Shown: positions 18,952 to 33,364, counted from the first letter of the stretch. The stretch: DNA of 64,000 nucleotides from Rahnella sp. AA (GCF_002834385.1 NZ_PITQ01000001.1:620001-684000), one strand, 5' to 3'. Program-made: numbers and translations. Notes: a model not told the origin generated them from the letters alone.

Positions 18952-20946
18952 ATGTCCTCTCGTAAAGAGCTTGCGAACGCTATCCGCGCACTTAGTATGG
19001 ACGCCGTGCAGAAAGCGAATTCCGGCCACCCTGGCGCCCCTATGGGCATGGCAGACATTGCCGAAGTATTGTGGCGTGATTACCTGAACCACAACCCGTC
19101 AAACCCGAACTGGGCTGACCGTGACCGCTTCGTGCTGTCCAATGGCCATGGTTCCATGCTGATTTACAGCCTGCTGCACCTCACTGGCTATGATCTGCCA
19201 ATCAGCGAACTGGCGAACTTCCGTCAGTTGCATTCCAAGACGCCGGGTCACCCGGAATACGGTTATACCCCTGGCGTAGAAACCACTACTGGCCCGTTGG
19301 GGCAGGGCATCGCGAACGCAGTAGGTATGGCGATTGCTGAACGTACACTGGGTGCGCAGTTCAACAAACCAGGTCACGACATCGTCAATCACCAGACTTA
19401 CGCTTTCCTGGGTGACGGCTGCATGATGGAAGGCATTTCTCACGAAGTGTGTTCTCTGGCCGGCACCATGAAACTCGGCAAGCTGACTGCGTTTTATGAT
19501 GACAACGGTATCTCCATCGACGGCCACGTAGAAGGCTGGTTCACCGATGATACCGCTGCCCGTTTCGAAGCTTACGGCTGGCACGTTGTGCGTCACGTTG
19601 ATGGCCACAATCCAGATTCCATTAAAGCGGCTATCGAAGAAGCGCACAAAGTCACCGACAAACCTTCCCTGCTGATGTGCAAAACCGTGATCGGTTTCGG
19701 TTCTCCGAACAAAGCCGGTACTCACGATGTGCACGGCGCAGCGCTGGGCGCAGCCGAAGTGGCCGCCACCCGCGAAGCACTGGGCTGGAAATATGCTGCG
19801 TTTGAAATTCCGCAAGATATCTACGCACAGTGGGACGCTAAAGAAGCAGGCAAAGCGAAAGAATCCGCATGGGATGAGAAATTCGCCGCTTACGCTAAAG
19901 CACACCCTGAACTGGCAAAAGAGTTCAAACGTCGTATCAACGGTGAACTGCCTGCTAACTGGGAAACCGACGCACAGAAATTTATCGAAGAGTTGCAGGC
20001 AAAACCTGCCAACATCGCCAGCCGTAAAGCGTCTCAGAACGCGCTGGAAGCTTTCGGTAAAGTGTTGCCAGAATTCCTGGGCGGCTCAGCTGACCTCGCG
20101 CCAAGCAACCTGACCATGTGGTCCGGTTCTAAGTCTATCGGCGACGATCAGGCGGGCAACTACATCCATTACGGTGTGCGCGAATTCGGTATGACCGCGA
20201 TCACCAACGGTATCGCGCTGCACGGTGGTTTCCTGCCGTACTCCGCAACCTTCCTGATGTTTGTTGAATACGCGCGTAACGCCGTGCGTATGGCAGCACT
20301 GATGAAGATCCGTAACGTGTTCGTTTACACCCATGACTCCATCGGTCTGGGCGAAGACGGCCCGACGCACCAGCCGGTTGAGCAAATCGCCAGCCTGCGC
20401 GTGACGCCAAACATGAGCACATGGCGTCCGGCTGACCAGGTCGAATCTGCGGTGGCATGGAAATACGCCATCGAACGTAACGACGGCCCGGTTACCCTGA
20501 TCTTCTCCCGTCAGAACCTGACCCAGCAACCGCGTACCGCTGAGCAACTGGCTAACGTGGCACGTGGTGGTTATGTCCTGAAAGATTGCGACGGCACGCC
20601 AGAAGTGATTCTGATCGCGACCGGTTCTGAAGTGGGCATCACTGTTGAAGCCGCGGACAAACTGGCCGCTGCGGGCACCAAAGTGCGCGTGGTTTCCATG
20701 CCTTCTACGGACGCCTTCGACAAACAGGACGCGGCTTACCGTGAATCTGTCTTGCCGAAAGCCGTTTCTGCACGCGTGGCGGTTGAAGCGGGTATCGCTG
20801 ACTACTGGTTCAAATACGTTGGCCTGAACGGCGCTATTGTGGGCATGCACAGCTTCGGCGAATCTGCTCCGGCAGACCTGCTGTTCAAAGAGTTCGGCTT
20901 CACGGTTGATAACGTTGTGGCTCAGGCTCAGGCGTTACTGAAGTAA
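18952..20946 (+). CDS. tktA: Transketolase
   Basis: A 664-residue thiamine-diphosphate enzyme of the non-oxidative pentose phosphate pathway that moves two-carbon units between ketoses and aldoses. The N-terminal [13 protein letters not shown], the cofactor-binding [15 protein letters not shown] to [11 protein letters not shown] segment, and [17 protein letters not shown] with the catalytic glutamate are intact. Length is within one residue of E. coli TktA. Preceded by a GGAGTAG ribosome site and followed by a strong terminator. Confidence 0.98.
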   Translation: MSSRKELANAIRALSMDAVQKANSGHPGAPMGMADIAEVLWRDYLNHNPSNPNWADRDRFVLSNGHGSMLIYSLLHLTGYDLPISELANFRQLHSKTPGHPEYGYTPGVETTTGPLGQGIANAVGMAIAERTLGAQFNKPGHDIVNHQTYAFLGDGCMMEGISHEVCSLAGTMKLGKLTAFYDDNGISIDGHVEGWFTDDTAARFEAYGWHVVRHVDGHNPDSIKAAIEEAHKVTDKPSLLMCKTVIGFGSPNKAGTHDVHGAALGAAEVAATREALGWKYAAFEIPQDIYAQWDAKEAGKAKESAWDEKFAAYAKAHPELAKEFKRRINGELPANWETDAQKFIEELQAKPANIASRKASQNALEAFGKVLPEFLGGSADLAPSNLTMWSGSKSIGDDQAGNYIHYGVREFGMTAITNGIALHGGFLPYSATFLMFVEYARNAVRMAALMKIRNVFVYTHDSIGLGEDGPTHQPVEQIASLRVTPNMSTWRPADQVESAVAWKYAIERNDGPVTLIFSRQNLTQQPRTAEQLANVARGGYVLKDCDGTPEVILIATGSEVGITVEAADKLAAAGTKVRVVSMPSTDAFDKQDAAYRESVLPKAVSARVAVEAGIADYWFKYVGLNGAIVGMHSFGESAPADLLFKEFGFTVDNVVAQAQALLK

Positions 20947-20966
20947 TCTGATTCTGATATCATCTG

Positions 20967-20992
20967 AAAAGCACCTTCGGGTGCTTTTTTTT
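20967..20992 (+). terminator. Terminator after tktA
   Basis: AGCACC, loop TTCG, GGTGCT and eight T, with a short A run on the left. Confidence 0.9.
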
Positions 20993-21441
20993 CGCCCTGA
21001 ATTCGGGCTTTGCTCTGACTTTCGCGTGAAATGACACAGGTCAAACCCTTTTGAAGTGCTCTCCGCTACACTCCTGCATTCCGAAACTGTTTCATTTCGT
21101 CAGTTTTTGCGAAAAATGACTGTCGAAAAAGTGATGGAAAAGTAAAATCACTGTGAATACACGGAATTGGCTGGTGTTTTTTTCAGCGATCAGCGAGATT
21201 AACGCGTCGAAATTCCGGGAATTATTCCTTTTGTTCATAGTTTGGTTTATTCTCAGCTGAACCGTTTCAGTCAGGCTATTTGAGCTTAACATCGTCACCA
21301 GGTTGTTAACGTGCCGCAAACTGAAATTTTTCTACTGCACTGAACGTGCGGGCAGATGACGATGGTGATTCACCGTAAACGCACGCTGCATTACTATAGG
21401 TGTTACTGATATTAAGTAACAACCGTGTAACAGGGAGATGT
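20993..21441. other. tktA-epd intergenic region
   Basis: A 449-bp gap. It contains a Cra-type palindrome at 21256-21270 and presumably the epd promoters. Two minus-strand frames here (75 and 93 codons) have no family resemblance and no ribosome site. In E. coli this interval carries several extra genes; none is present here. Confidence 0.5.
21256..21270 (+). promoter_or_regulatory. Cra (FruR)-type operator upstream of epd
   Basis: GCTGAACCGTTTCAG is a near-perfect palindrome fitting the Cra consensus GCTGAAnCGTTTCAGC. It is about 185 bp before the epd ATG. Cra control of epd-pgk is known in E. coli. Confidence 0.65.
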
Positions 21442-22458
21442 ATGCCAATACGTATTGCAATTAATGGCTTTGGTCGCATTGGCCGTAGCGTATTGCGCGC
21501 GTTATACGAATCCGGGCGTCGGGCGGAAATTTCCGTCATTGCCATCAATGAAATCGCCAGCCCTGAAGGCATGGCCCATCTGCTCAAATACGACTCCAGC
21601 CACGGGCGCTTTGCCTGGGATGTCCGCCAGGAAGGTGAAAACCTTTACGTTGGCGATGACTCCATCCGTTTACTCCATCAGCCTGATGCCAGCCAGTTGC
21701 CCTGGGGCGAACTGAGCATTGACGTGGTGCTCGACTGCACTGGCGTTTACGGCAGCCGCGAAGACGGTGAAACGCAGCTTGCGGCGGGAGCTAAAAAGAT
21801 TCTGTTTGCGCATCCGGGCGGTCATGATTTAGACGCCACAGTGGTTTACGGTGTGAACCACGAGCTGCTCGAACGCCAGCACCGCATTGTGTCCAATGCG
21901 TCCTGCACCACCAACTGTATTATCCCTGTGATTAAGCTGCTCGACGATGCCTTTGGCATTGAGTCCGGCACGGTAACGACCATCCATTCTTCAATGAATG
22001 ACCAGCCGGTTATCGACGCCTATCATGCGGATTTACGCCGCACGCGCGCCGCCAGCCAGTCCATTATTCCGGTCGATACCAAACTTGCCGCAGGGATCAC
22101 GCGCATCATGCCGAAGTTCTGCGATCGCTTTGAAGCGATCTCCGTGCGGGTGCCAACCATCAATGTCACAGCCATTGATCTGAGCGTGTTTGTCGAGGGT
22201 TCTGTGACGGTAGACGAGGTGAACCAGCTGCTGCAAAAGGCCGCAACAGGTGCTTTTCGTGGTATAGTTGACTATACCGAACTACCATTAGTCTCGACAG
22301 ATTTTAACCATGATCCCCACAGCGCCATCGTCGATGGAACGCAGACGCGGGTAAGTGGACAGCACCTGATAAAAACACTGGTCTGGTGCGATAACGAGTG
22401 GGGTTTTGCCAACCGAATGTTGGATACAACATTGGCAATGTCCGCGAGCGGTTTCTAG
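21442..22458 (+). CDS. epd: Erythrose-4-phosphate dehydrogenase
   Basis: A 338-residue GAPDH-family enzyme oxidising D-erythrose 4-phosphate to 4-phosphoerythronate for vitamin B6 synthesis. The N-terminal [18 protein letters not shown] fold, catalytic Cys155 in SNASCTTNC, and the C-terminal [13 protein letters not shown] are present; the sequence follows Epd rather than glycolytic GapA. I start at 21442 (MPIRIAI) with GGGAG upstream; an ATG 14 codons earlier is less likely. First gene of epd-pgk-fbaA. Confidence 0.95.
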   Translation: MPIRIAINGFGRIGRSVLRALYESGRRAEISVIAINEIASPEGMAHLLKYDSSHGRFAWDVRQEGENLYVGDDSIRLLHQPDASQLPWGELSIDVVLDCTGVYGSREDGETQLAAGAKKILFAHPGGHDLDATVVYGVNHELLERQHRIVSNASCTTNCIIPVIKLLDDAFGIESGTVTTIHSSMNDQPVIDAYHADLRRTRAASQSIIPVDTKLAAGITRIMPKFCDRFEAISVRVPTINVTAIDLSVFVEGSVTVDEVNQLLQKAATGAFRGIVDYTELPLVSTDFNHDPHSAIVDGTQTRVSGQHLIKTLVWCDNEWGFANRMLDTTLAMSASGF

Positions 22459-22530
22459 TACGGCTGTTCCGGCCTTCTGGCCGAAATTGCCTTCAAGCAA
22501 CTTTAAAGAGAATCAACGAGAGGATTCACC

Positions 22531-23694
22531 ATGTCTGTTATTAAGATGAGCGATCTGGATTTAGCGGGTAAACGCGTACTGATCCGTGCCGATCTGAACG
22601 TGCCAGTTAAAGATGGCAAAGTAACTTCAGATGCACGTATCCGCGCTTCTTTGCCAACCATCGAAATTGCCCTGAAACAAGGCGCACGCGTGATGGTTAC
22701 CTCGCATCTGGGTCGTCCGACTGAAGGCGAATATAACGAAGAGTTTTCTCTGCTGCCAGTTGTTAACTACCTGAAAGACAAGCTGTCTTCTCCTGTGCGT
22801 CTGGCTAAAGACTATCTGGATGGCGTTGAAGTTGCCGAAGGCGAGCTGGTTGTTCTGGAAAACGTTCGCTTCAACAAAGGCGAAAAGAAAGACGACGAAG
22901 CCCTGTCCAAAAAATATGCTGCCCTGTGTGACATCTATGTGATGGACGCATTCGGTACTGCGCACCGCGCGCAAGCTTCTACCCACGGCGTAGGCAAATT
23001 TGCTCCTATCGCGTGTGCCGGTCCGCTGCTGTCAGCAGAACTGGAAGCACTGGGTAAAGCACTGGGTAACCCGGCTCGTCCGATGGTTGCTATCGTGGGT
23101 GGTTCTAAAGTTTCTACCAAACTGACCGTTCTGGATTCCCTGTCCAAAATCGCTGACCAGCTGATCGTTGGCGGTGGTATTGCGAACACCTTCGTTGCAG
23201 CACAAGGCAACAACGTCGGTAAATCTCTGTACGAAGCAGACCTGGTGGGTACCGCAAGCAAACTGCTGGAAACCTGCGACATTCCTGTCCCAACTGACGT
23301 TCGCGTTGCTACCGAGTTCTCTGAAACTGCGGTTGCTACCGTGAAGTCTGTTAAAGACATCAAAGATGACGAACAAATTCTCGACATGGGCGATGAGTCT
23401 GCAAACCGTCTGGCTGAGATCATTAAAAACGCTAAAACCATTCTGTGGAATGGTCCTGTAGGCGTGTTCGAGTTCCCTAACTTCCGTAAAGGGACCGAAA
23501 TTGTGGCGCAGGCTATTGCTGACAGCGAAGCATTCTCTATCGCAGGCGGCGGCGACACTCTGGCAGCTATCGATCTGTTCGGTATTGCTGACAAAATTTC
23601 CTATATCTCCACTGGCGGTGGCGCATTCCTGGAATTCGTTGAAGGGAAAGCATTGCCAGCGGTTGTGATGCTGGAAGAGCGTGCTAAGAAGTAA
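22531..23694 (+). CDS. pgk: Phosphoglycerate kinase
   Basis: A 387-residue glycolytic enzyme transferring phosphate from 1,3-bisphosphoglycerate to ADP; the same length as E. coli Pgk. The N-terminal [15 protein letters not shown], the substrate region [10 protein letters not shown], and the nucleotide site GGGDTLAAI with [10 protein letters not shown] are intact. Codon use is strongly biased, as expected for a highly expressed gene. It lies 72 bp after epd and 130 bp before fbaA. Confidence 0.98.
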   Translation: MSVIKMSDLDLAGKRVLIRADLNVPVKDGKVTSDARIRASLPTIEIALKQGARVMVTSHLGRPTEGEYNEEFSLLPVVNYLKDKLSSPVRLAKDYLDGVEVAEGELVVLENVRFNKGEKKDDEALSKKYAALCDIYVMDAFGTAHRAQASTHGVGKFAPIACAGPLLSAELEALGKALGNPARPMVAIVGGSKVSTKLTVLDSLSKIADQLIVGGGIANTFVAAQGNNVGKSLYEADLVGTASKLLETCDIPVPTDVRVATEFSETAVATVKSVKDIKDDEQILDMGDESANRLAEIIKNAKTILWNGPVGVFEFPNFRKGTEIVAQAIADSEAFSIAGGGDTLAAIDLFGIADKISYISTGGGAFLEFVEGKALPAVVMLEERAKK

Positions 23695-23706
23695 TGAACC
23701 CTGAAT

Positions 23707-23726
23707 GAGCAGCACTAAGGCTGCTC
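23707..23726 (+). terminator. Stem-loop between pgk and fbaA
   Basis: GAGCAGC, loop ACTAAG, GCTGCTC, followed by a moderately T-rich GTTCTTCTTT. It may be a weak terminator or RNA-stability element separating pgk and fbaA expression. Confidence 0.5.
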
Positions 23727-23824
23727 GTTCTTCTTTGCCGCGCGGGGGGCTGCACAGTGGAACTCGCGCGACATAGCAAACCGATTCAATCCATCTACGG
23801 CCGACGAATACAGGACAAAGAACT

Positions 23825-24904
23825 ATGTCTAAAATTTTTGATTTCGTAAAACCAGGCGTTATCACTGGTGATGATGTACAGAAAGTTTTCGCTATCGCTA
23901 AAGAAAACAAATTTGCACTGCCAGCGGTTAACTGCGTAGGCACCGACTCAATCAACGCCGTTCTCGAAGCTGCTGCGAAAGTCCGTTCACCGGTTATCGT
24001 TCAGTTCTCTAACGGTGGCGCTGCGTTCATCGCAGGTAAAGGCCTGAAAACTGACGTGCCACAAGGCGCGGCAATCCTGGGTGCAATCTCTGGCGCACAC
24101 CACGTACATCAGATGGCAGAACATTACGGCGTGCCAGTTATCCTGCACACCGACCACTGCGCGAAAAAACTGCTGCCATGGATCGACGGTCTGCTGGACG
24201 CGGGTGAAGCTCACTTCGCGAAAACCGGTAAACCACTGTTCTCTTCTCACATGATCGACCTGTCTGAAGAATCTCTGGAAGAAAACATCGAAATTTGCAG
24301 CAAGTATTTAGCTCGCATGGCAAAACTCGATATGACTCTGGAAATCGAACTGGGTTGTACTGGTGGTGAAGAAGATGGCGTGGACAACAGCCATATGGAC
24401 GCATCTGCACTGTACACTCAGCCACAAGACGTTGATTACGCATACGAAAAACTGAACGCAATCAGCCCGCGTTTCACTATCGCTGCGTCATTCGGTAACG
24501 TACACGGCGTGTACAAACCAGGTAACGTTAAACTGACTCCAACGATTCTGCGCGATTCTCAGGAATACGTTTGCAAGAAACACAACCTGCCACACAACAG
24601 CCTGAACTTCGTATTCCACGGCGGTTCCGGTTCTACTGCAGCAGAAATCAAAGAATCTGTAGGCTACGGTGTTATCAAAATGAACATCGATACCGACACC
24701 CAATGGGCAAACTGGGACGGTATTCTGCAGTTCTACAAGAAAAACGAAGCTTACCTGCAAGGTCAGTTGGGTAACCCGGAAGGCGCGGACAAACCTAACA
24801 AGAAATTCTATGACCCGCGCGTATGGCTGCGTTCTGCACAGTCTTCCATGGTGACTCGCCTGGAACTGGCATTCAAAGAACTGAACGCAATCGACGTACT
24901 GTAA
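23825..24904 (+). CDS. fbaA: Class II fructose-bisphosphate aldolase
   Basis: A 359-residue zinc aldolase, equal in length to E. coli FbaA, cleaving fructose 1,6-bisphosphate. The zinc and catalytic region HTDHCAKKLLPWIDG, the ELGCTGGEEDGVDNS loop, and the glycine-rich FHGGSGST are present. Codon use is highly biased. In E. coli fbaA is followed by mscS; here the lac genes are interposed. Confidence 0.98.
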   Translation: MSKIFDFVKPGVITGDDVQKVFAIAKENKFALPAVNCVGTDSINAVLEAAAKVRSPVIVQFSNGGAAFIAGKGLKTDVPQGAAILGAISGAHHVHQMAEHYGVPVILHTDHCAKKLLPWIDGLLDAGEAHFAKTGKPLFSSHMIDLSEESLEENIEICSKYLARMAKLDMTLEIELGCTGGEEDGVDNSHMDASALYTQPQDVDYAYEKLNAISPRFTIAASFGNVHGVYKPGNVKLTPTILRDSQEYVCKKHNLPHNSLNFVFHGGSGSTAAEIKESVGYGVIKMNIDTDTQWANWDGILQFYKKNEAYLQGQLGNPEGADKPNKKFYDPRVWLRSAQSSMVTRLELAFKELNAIDVL

Positions 24905-24913
24905 TTCTTACCC

Positions 24914-24975
24914 TTCCGGTGCTTGACCACCGGAATGTGAGGATAATCGTCAAAGGGGCTTCGGCCCCTTTTTTA
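24914..24975 (+). terminator. Double hairpin terminator after fbaA
   Basis: A first stem TTCCGGTG/CACCGGAA (24914-24935) is followed by a second, GGGGC, loop TTCG, GCCCC with flanking AAA and TTTTTT (24951-24975). The second is a typical intrinsic terminator; the first may protect the 3' end. Confidence 0.85.
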
Positions 24976-25038
24976 TTGCCTGTTTTCCAGACACAATAGC
25001 CCGTTACGTATTTCCGGCCGCCCCCCGAAGAGAGAGCC

Positions 25039-26121
25039 ATGAAGCCAAAATCTGTCACCCTTGATGATGTCGCGCGCCATGCAGGCGTGTCTTATCAGAC
25101 CGTATCACGCGTACTGAATCAGGCGGCGCACGTCTCCGCAAAAACGCGGGATAAAGTCGAGCAGGCCATGGCGGCGCTGAACTACGTGCCGAATCGCGTT
25201 GCCCAGCAGCTGGCCGGGAAACAAAGTTATACGCTGGGGCTGGCGACCACCGAACTCGCGCTCCATGCGCCGTCACAAATTGCTTCCGCAATGAAAACCC
25301 GCGCTAATCAGTTAGGTTTTAACGTCGTTATTTCGATGATTGATAACCTGAGCCTTCCGGCCTGCCGCACGGCGGTGAATGAGCTGATGTCACAGCGCGT
25401 TGATGGCGTGCTGATTAACGTGCCGCTGTCGAACGATGATGCGGGCGCCATTGCGCAGCTGTGTGGTGATTTACCGGTGCTGTTCCTGGATGTCGATCCG
25501 CAGGCAGACGTCTTTAAAATTCTGTTCGATCCACATTGCGGGGCAGAGCAGGGCGTTGAACACCTTCTGGCGCTGGGGCATCAGAAAATTGCGGTGCTGA
25601 CCGGCCCGCTGGAATCTATCTCTGCGCGACTGCGTTACGAAGGCTGGCTGAGTACGCTGGCAAAGCACCAGATTACGCCCTGTGCCGTACAACACGGCGA
25701 CTGGAGCGCGGCTTCCGGTTACCAGCAGGCATTATTGCTGCTCAATCAGCCGGTGCGGCCTACGGCGATCCTGATTGCCAATGATCAGATGGCGCTCGGT
25801 GTGCTGCGTGCGGTGCATGAATTCGGCCTTCGCGTACCGGAGCAGATTTCGGTGATCGGCTATGACGATACCGAAGACAGCGCGTTTTTCTTCCCGCCGC
25901 TGACCACTATCAAGCAGGATTTCCGCCTGCTCGGGCATGAAAGCGTCAACCGGCTGGTTGATCATCTGCATAATCATGGCGATAGGCAGCAATCGTCGCT
26001 CTTATTGCCGACCTCTCTGGTGGAGCGCCACACAACGTCGAAACCCGGCGAATCTGCTGTTTCTCAGGAAGCCCTGTCGCAGGAGCTTCTCCGCATCGCC
26101 CGCCAGCTCAGCCCGCGCTGA
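25039..26121 (+). CDS. lacI: Lactose operon repressor LacI
   Basis: A 360-residue LacI-family repressor, the same length as E. coli LacI and clearly its orthologue rather than GalR-like: helix-turn-helix TLDDVARHAGVSYQTVSRVL, hinge NRVAQQLAGKQS identical in that run to E. coli LacI, effector-domain motifs LALHAPSQI and GYDDTEDS, and a C-terminal leucine-rich heptad tail for tetramer formation (LSQELLRIARQLS). It precedes lacZ on the same strand with 135 bp between. No terminator separates them. Confidence 0.94.
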   Translation: MKPKSVTLDDVARHAGVSYQTVSRVLNQAAHVSAKTRDKVEQAMAALNYVPNRVAQQLAGKQSYTLGLATTELALHAPSQIASAMKTRANQLGFNVVISMIDNLSLPACRTAVNELMSQRVDGVLINVPLSNDDAGAIAQLCGDLPVLFLDVDPQADVFKILFDPHCGAEQGVEHLLALGHQKIAVLTGPLESISARLRYEGWLSTLAKHQITPCAVQHGDWSAASGYQQALLLLNQPVRPTAILIANDQMALGVLRAVHEFGLRVPEQISVIGYDDTEDSAFFFPPLTTIKQDFRLLGHESVNRLVDHLHNHGDRQQSSLLLPTSLVERHTTSKPGESAVSQEALSQELLRIARQLSPR

Positions 26122-26152
26122 TTCACTTTTTTTGCTTCTCCGGCGCGGGATC

Positions 26153-26168
26153 TGTGATCCGCGTCCCT
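26153..26168 (+). promoter_or_regulatory. CRP-like site, lac promoter
   Basis: TGTGATCCGCGTCCCT matches eight of ten conserved positions of TGTGA-N6-TCACA (left half perfect). Its centre is 60.5 bp before the inferred start, as in the E. coli lac promoter. Confidence 0.5.
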
Positions 26169-26185
26169 TTCCCGCACTCCCTTGC

Positions 26186-26214
26186 TTTACTTAATCGTTC
26201 CCGTTGCGCATGTT
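26186..26214 (+). promoter_or_regulatory. Predicted lac promoter
   Basis: TTTACT (-35, 26186-26191) and CATGTT (-10, 26209-26214) with a 17-base spacer correspond to TTTACA and TATGTT of E. coli lac. The -10 is weak, fitting dependence on CRP. The inferred start is 26221. Confidence 0.6.
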
Positions 26215-26220
26215 TATATT

Positions 26221-29355
<3,135 letters not shown>

Positions 29356-29415
29356 CATCCCGCGCCGCGGCGTTAACCCGCTGCGGCGCAGCTTTCAGTC
29401 GTAAGGAAACTGCTT

Positions 29416-30684
29416 ATGTATTACCTGAAAAATACTAACTTTTGGATGTTCGGGCTGTTCTTCTTCTTCTATTTTTTCATCATGGGAGCGTATTTCCCGT
29501 TCTTCCCGATCTGGCTGCACGACATCAATCAGATCAGCAAAAGTGACACAGGAATAATATTTGCCAGCATTTCGCTGTTCTCCCTGTTATTCCAGCCGGT
29601 CTTCGGCCTGCTGGCCGATAAACTGGGGCTGAAAAAGCATTTGCTCTGGGTGATCACCGGCATGCTGGTTCTCTTCGCGCCGTTCTTTATTTACGTGTTT
29701 GGCCCGCTGCTGAAAATTAATATCTATCTCGGTTCGGTGGTCGGTGGGATTTATCTCGGCCTGATTTACAACGCCGGTGCGCCTGCGATTGAAGCGTATA
29801 TCGAAAAAGTCAGCCGCCGCAGCAGCTTTGAATTTGGCCGTGCGCGGATGTTCGGTTGTGTCGGCTGGGCGCTTTGCGCGTCGGTGGTCGGCATCATGTT
29901 CACCATCAATAACGAATTTGTATTCTGGCTCGGCTCCGGCTGTGCGGTCATTCTGGCGATCCTTTTGCTGATCGCCAAACCGGAAGTTACGTCTACCGCG
30001 CGCGTAGTGAATGAACTGGGCGCGAACACCAAACCGTTCAGCCTGAAGATTGCCCTTGAGCTGCTCAAAGACCGCAAACTCTGGTTCCTGGCGTTGTACG
30101 TGATTGGCGTCTCCTGCACATATGATGTCTTCGACCAGCAGTTCGCCAACTTCTTTACCTCGTTCTTTGATTCATCGTCCGAAGGCACTCGCGTTTTCGG
30201 CTATGTCACCACCATGGGCGAGTTGCTGAACGCCTGCATCATGTTCTTCGCACCGCTTATCGTGAACCGCATCGGAGGGAAAAATGCGCTGCTTCTGGCC
30301 GGGACGATTATGTCGATCCGCATCATCGGCTCGTCGTTTGCCTCATCGCCGCTGGAAGTCGTGGTGCTCAAAACGTTGCACATGTTTGAGGTTCCGTTCC
30401 TGATTGTCGGCTGCTTCAAATACATCACTTCAGTGTTTGAGGTGCGCTTCTCCGCGACGATTTATCTGGTGACGTTCTGCTTCTTCAAACAGGTGGCGAT
30501 CATGTTTATGTCCGTCTTCGCCGGGAATATGTATGACCGTATCGGTTTCCACGGCACATATCTTATCCTCGGATTGGTGGCGCTGACGTTCACTGTGATC
30601 TCTGCCTTCACGCTGAGTGGAAGAGGGCCGCTTCAGGCTTTCAAAACGCCGGAACCGTTGAAAAACAGCCGCGTAAATTCCTAA
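29416..30684 (+). CDS. lacY: Lactose permease
   Basis: A 422-residue 12-helix lactose:proton symporter. All functional residues of E. coli LacY fall at the same numbers: Glu126, Arg144, Cys148, Glu269, Arg302, His322 and Glu325. The N-terminus [15 protein letters not shown] is identical in that run to the E. coli protein. It follows lacZ by 60 bp with a TAAGGA ribosome site. No lacA acetyltransferase gene follows; the next gene is mscS. Confidence 0.97.
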   Translation: MYYLKNTNFWMFGLFFFFYFFIMGAYFPFFPIWLHDINQISKSDTGIIFASISLFSLLFQPVFGLLADKLGLKKHLLWVITGMLVLFAPFFIYVFGPLLKINIYLGSVVGGIYLGLIYNAGAPAIEAYIEKVSRRSSFEFGRARMFGCVGWALCASVVGIMFTINNEFVFWLGSGCAVILAILLLIAKPEVTSTARVVNELGANTKPFSLKIALELLKDRKLWFLALYVIGVSCTYDVFDQQFANFFTSFFDSSSEGTRVFGYVTTMGELLNACIMFFAPLIVNRIGGKNALLLAGTIMSIRIIGSSFASSPLEVVVLKTLHMFEVPFLIVGCFKYITSVFEVRFSATIYLVTFCFFKQVAIMFMSVFAGNMYDRIGFHGTYLILGLVALTFTVISAFTLSGRGPLQAFKTPEPLKNSRVNS

Positions 30685-30751
30685 TCTGACAGTCTTTGCC
30701 CTCTGGCAATTGGCACTTCATCGCATTGTTAGTTAACCTTAAAGAACACTT

Positions 30752-30782
30752 GCTGCCCGCTCAGACGGGCAGCTTTGGTTTC
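30752..30782 (+). terminator. Terminator after lacY
   Basis: GCTGCCCG, loop CTCAGA, CGGGCAGC and a T-rich tail TTTGGTTT. It ends the lac operon before mscS. Confidence 0.65.
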
Positions 30783-30818
30783 TTGCAGCCCGTCAGGGTT
30801 TATTTTGGGGTAGATTAA

Positions 30819-31700
30819 ATGGATGATTTGAACGTTGTAGACGGCATCAACAATGCCGGCAACTGGTTGGTGAGAAACCAGGCGTTACTGATTAATTACG
30901 CTGTGAATATTGTGGCGGCCATCTTTATTCTGATTGTGGGCATGATCATTGCCCGTGTTGTTTCAGGCGGTGTCAGCCGGGTCTTAAAAGCGCGTGGTAT
31001 TGATATCACGGTTTCCGACTTTCTTTCCGCCATGGTGCGTTACGCGATTATTGCGTTCACGCTGATCGCGGTTCTGGGGCGGATCGGTGTGCAAACCACC
31101 TCGGTGATTGCCGTTATCGGTGCAGCCGGTTTAGCCGTGGGCCTGGCATTGCAAGGCTCGCTGTCGAACTTTGCGGCGGGCGTTCTGCTGGTTATCTTCC
31201 GTCCATTCCGCGCCGGCGAGTATGTGGATCTGGGCGGCGTAGCGGGTACCGTGACGCAGGTACAGATTTTCTCCACGACTCTGCGTACGCCGGACAACAA
31301 AATTATTGTGGTACCGAACGGTAAGATCATCGCCGGCAACATCATCAATAACTCACGTGAACCGACCAGCCGTATCGATCTCACTATTGGTGTGGGTTAT
31401 GACTCCGATATTGATTTGGTGAAGAAGATCCTGACTGAGATCATCACCGCCGATGGCCGTGTTCTGAAAGATAAAGATGTCGTGGTGCGCCTGAACGAAA
31501 TGGCCGCCTCTACCCTGAATTTCATTGTGTACGCGTGGACCAGCAATGGTGATGCCCAGAACGTGAAATGGGATCTTCTGGAATCGTTCAAACGTGCGCT
31601 GGATAAGAACAATATCAACATCGCGTATCCGCAAATGGACGTTCATTTGTACCCGGCGGCTCCGGTCGTTGTCGATAAAAACGCACAGACTGCGGAATAA
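30819..31700 (+). CDS. mscS: Small-conductance mechanosensitive channel MscS
   Basis: A 293-residue inner-membrane channel that opens on hypo-osmotic shock. Three N-terminal membrane helices; the third, pore-lining helix shows the glycine-alanine pattern [21 protein letters not shown]. Then the cytosolic cage: the MscS signature [19 protein letters not shown], and [17 protein letters not shown]. Slightly longer than E. coli MscS (286) at the C-terminus. Confidence 0.96.
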   Translation: MDDLNVVDGINNAGNWLVRNQALLINYAVNIVAAIFILIVGMIIARVVSGGVSRVLKARGIDITVSDFLSAMVRYAIIAFTLIAVLGRIGVQTTSVIAVIGAAGLAVGLALQGSLSNFAAGVLLVIFRPFRAGEYVDLGGVAGTVTQVQIFSTTLRTPDNKIIVVPNGKIIAGNIINNSREPTSRIDLTIGVGYDSDIDLVKKILTEIITADGRVLKDKDVVVRLNEMAASTLNFIVYAWTSNGDAQNVKWDLLESFKRALDKNNINIAYPQMDVHLYPAAPVVVDKNAQTAE

Positions 31701-31716
31701 CGTCGCAGCTTTTCAA

Positions 31717-31740
31717 ATGGCGCCTGCGGGCGCCTTTTTT
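31717..31740 (+). terminator. Terminator after mscS
   Basis: GGCGCC, loop TGCG, GGCGCC followed by six T. Confidence 0.9.
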
Positions 31741-31870
31741 ATGCCTGAAAATCGGGTGCTCCAGCAATAAGCCAGGCTAATGACCGATTAGAAATATCCA
31801 TTTCCTCTAATGACAATAAAACCCTTACACTGCGCGCAATCTCTGTTATTGACTCTTTAAGGATATTCAC

Positions 31871-32488
31871 GTGCTGGCTATTTTCCTGCAAGGACTGGCG
31901 ATGAGCGCCGCAATGATTTTACCCATCGGGCCGCAGAATGCGTTTGTGATGAATCAGGGCATTCGACGCCAGTATCATTTAATGATTGCGTCTCTGTGCG
32001 CACTGAGTGATATCGCGCTGATTTGCGGCGGCATATTTGGCGGCAGTGCGCTGCTGAGCCAGTCCCCGACTCTGCTGGCGTTGGTGAGCTGGGGCGGTGT
32101 GGCATTTTTGCTGTGGTATGGCTGGGGCGCATTCCGCACGGCGTTCAGCAAAAATCCTGAACTGGCGCAGGCTGAAGTGGCAAAGCAAAGTCGCTGGAAA
32201 ATAGTTGTCAGCATGCTGGCCGTGACCTGGCTCAATCCGCATGTTTATCTCGATACGTTTGTCGTGCTGGGTAGCCTGGGCGGAAGCCTGAGTCACGATG
32301 AACGTTCGTGGTTTGCGCTGGGCGCGGTCAGTGCTTCGGTTTTGTGGTTCTTCGGGTTGGCTATTCTCGCGGCATTGCTCGCGCCCTGGCTGAACACCGG
32401 AAAAGTGCAGCGCGTCATCAACTTTATTGTCGGCACCATCATGTGGGGGATCGCCATTCAGCTGGCACGTCAGACCGGCGTATTCTGA
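31871..32488 (+). CDS. argO: Arginine exporter ArgO
   Basis: A 205-residue LysE/ArgO-family membrane exporter with about six helices; family core [22 protein letters not shown] and [16 protein letters not shown]. It exports arginine and the toxic analogue canavanine. The start codon is GTG at 31871 after an AAGGATAT ribosome site. In E. coli argO is activated by ArgP, whose gene lies about 2.8 kb downstream here. Confidence 0.94.
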   Translation: MLAIFLQGLAMSAAMILPIGPQNAFVMNQGIRRQYHLMIASLCALSDIALICGGIFGGSALLSQSPTLLALVSWGGVAFLLWYGWGAFRTAFSKNPELAQAEVAKQSRWKIVVSMLAVTWLNPHVYLDTFVVLGSLGGSLSHDERSWFALGAVSASVLWFFGLAILAALLAPWLNTGKVQRVINFIVGTIMWGIAIQLARQTGVF

Positions 32489-32610
32489 GTTTTTGTACGT
32501 AAGCAGGTTTTTGTCACTAATCTTAGTTTCAGTTTTAACGGTTTATGCTACGGTTTTGCGGATTGATTGAACTATCTATTGCCAGATCTTTAATGATTAA
32601 TGGGGGCACT

Positions 32611-33330
32611 GTGAAACTGAAAGCATTGGCCGTAGCAGCGATGTTGGGATTAGGGACTTTACCTTTGGCGTTGCACGCGGCAGAAGTTCCTGCCGGGCCG
32701 CACGTTGTGACATCAGGAAGGGCAAGCGTTGACGCCACACCAGATATCGCGACGCTGGCGATTGAAGTGAGCGTGTCGGCAAAAGACTCCGCGAGCGCTA
32801 AAAAACAAGCCGATGATCGTGTGGCGGAATATTTTGGTTTCCTGCAGAAAAACGGAATTGAAAAGAAAGACATCAATGCCGCGAATCTCAGCACGCAGCC
32901 GGAGTATAACTACCTGAAAGACGGCAGTTCAGAGCTGAAAGGCTACCGCGCGGTGCGTCAGGTTCAGGTGACGTTGCGTCAGCTGGATAAGCTGAACGAT
33001 TTGCTGGACGGTGCATTAAAATCCGGCCTGAATGAAATCCGTTCGATTGAGCTGGGCGTGGCAAATCCTGATCGTTTCCGTGACGAAGCGCGTCAGAAAG
33101 CGATTGAAAACGCAACGCAGCAGGCGAAATCGCTGGCAGAAGGTTTCCACACCCAACTGGGGCCGGTTTACAGCATTCGTTATCACGTCGCAAACTACCA
33201 GCCAATGCCGGTTGCGCGGATGTTCAAAGCCGCCGCCGCACCGATGCAAAATGATGCCGCTGAAACCTACGAACAGCAAAATATTCACTTTGATGATCAG
33301 GTGGATGTGGTGTTCGAACTCCAGCGCTAA
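32611..33330 (+). CDS. yggE: SIMPL-domain periplasmic protein YggE
   Basis: A 239-residue exported protein with signal peptide (KLKALAVAAMLGLGTL, cleavage after LHA) and a SIMPL/DUF541 domain (VTSGRASVDATPDIATLAIEV). E. coli YggE is reported to lower oxidative stress; the mechanism is unknown. I start at GTG 32611, four bases after GGGGG, since the mature protein and signal peptide then match E. coli; ATG codons upstream in frame would add a non-signal extension. Confidence 0.9.
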   Translation: MKLKALAVAAMLGLGTLPLALHAAEVPAGPHVVTSGRASVDATPDIATLAIEVSVSAKDSASAKKQADDRVAEYFGFLQKNGIEKKDINAANLSTQPEYNYLKDGSSELKGYRAVRQVQVTLRQLDKLNDLLDGALKSGLNEIRSIELGVANPDRFRDEARQKAIENATQQAKSLAEGFHTQLGPVYSIRYHVANYQPMPVARMFKAAAAPMQNDAAETYEQQNIHFDDQVDVVFELQR

Positions 33331-33364
33331 TATCTTTCATACTTCGAGCTGCAGACGTCCATAT

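Noticed and set aside
21080-21094. Second Cra-like palindrome near GAAACTGTTTCA
   Set aside because: It has an extra central base relative to the Cra consensus and lies close to the tktA terminator; too weak to list.
21092-21319. 75-codon minus-strand frame between tktA and epd
   Set aside because: It lies across the epd control region including the Cra-type site, with no ribosome site or family resemblance.
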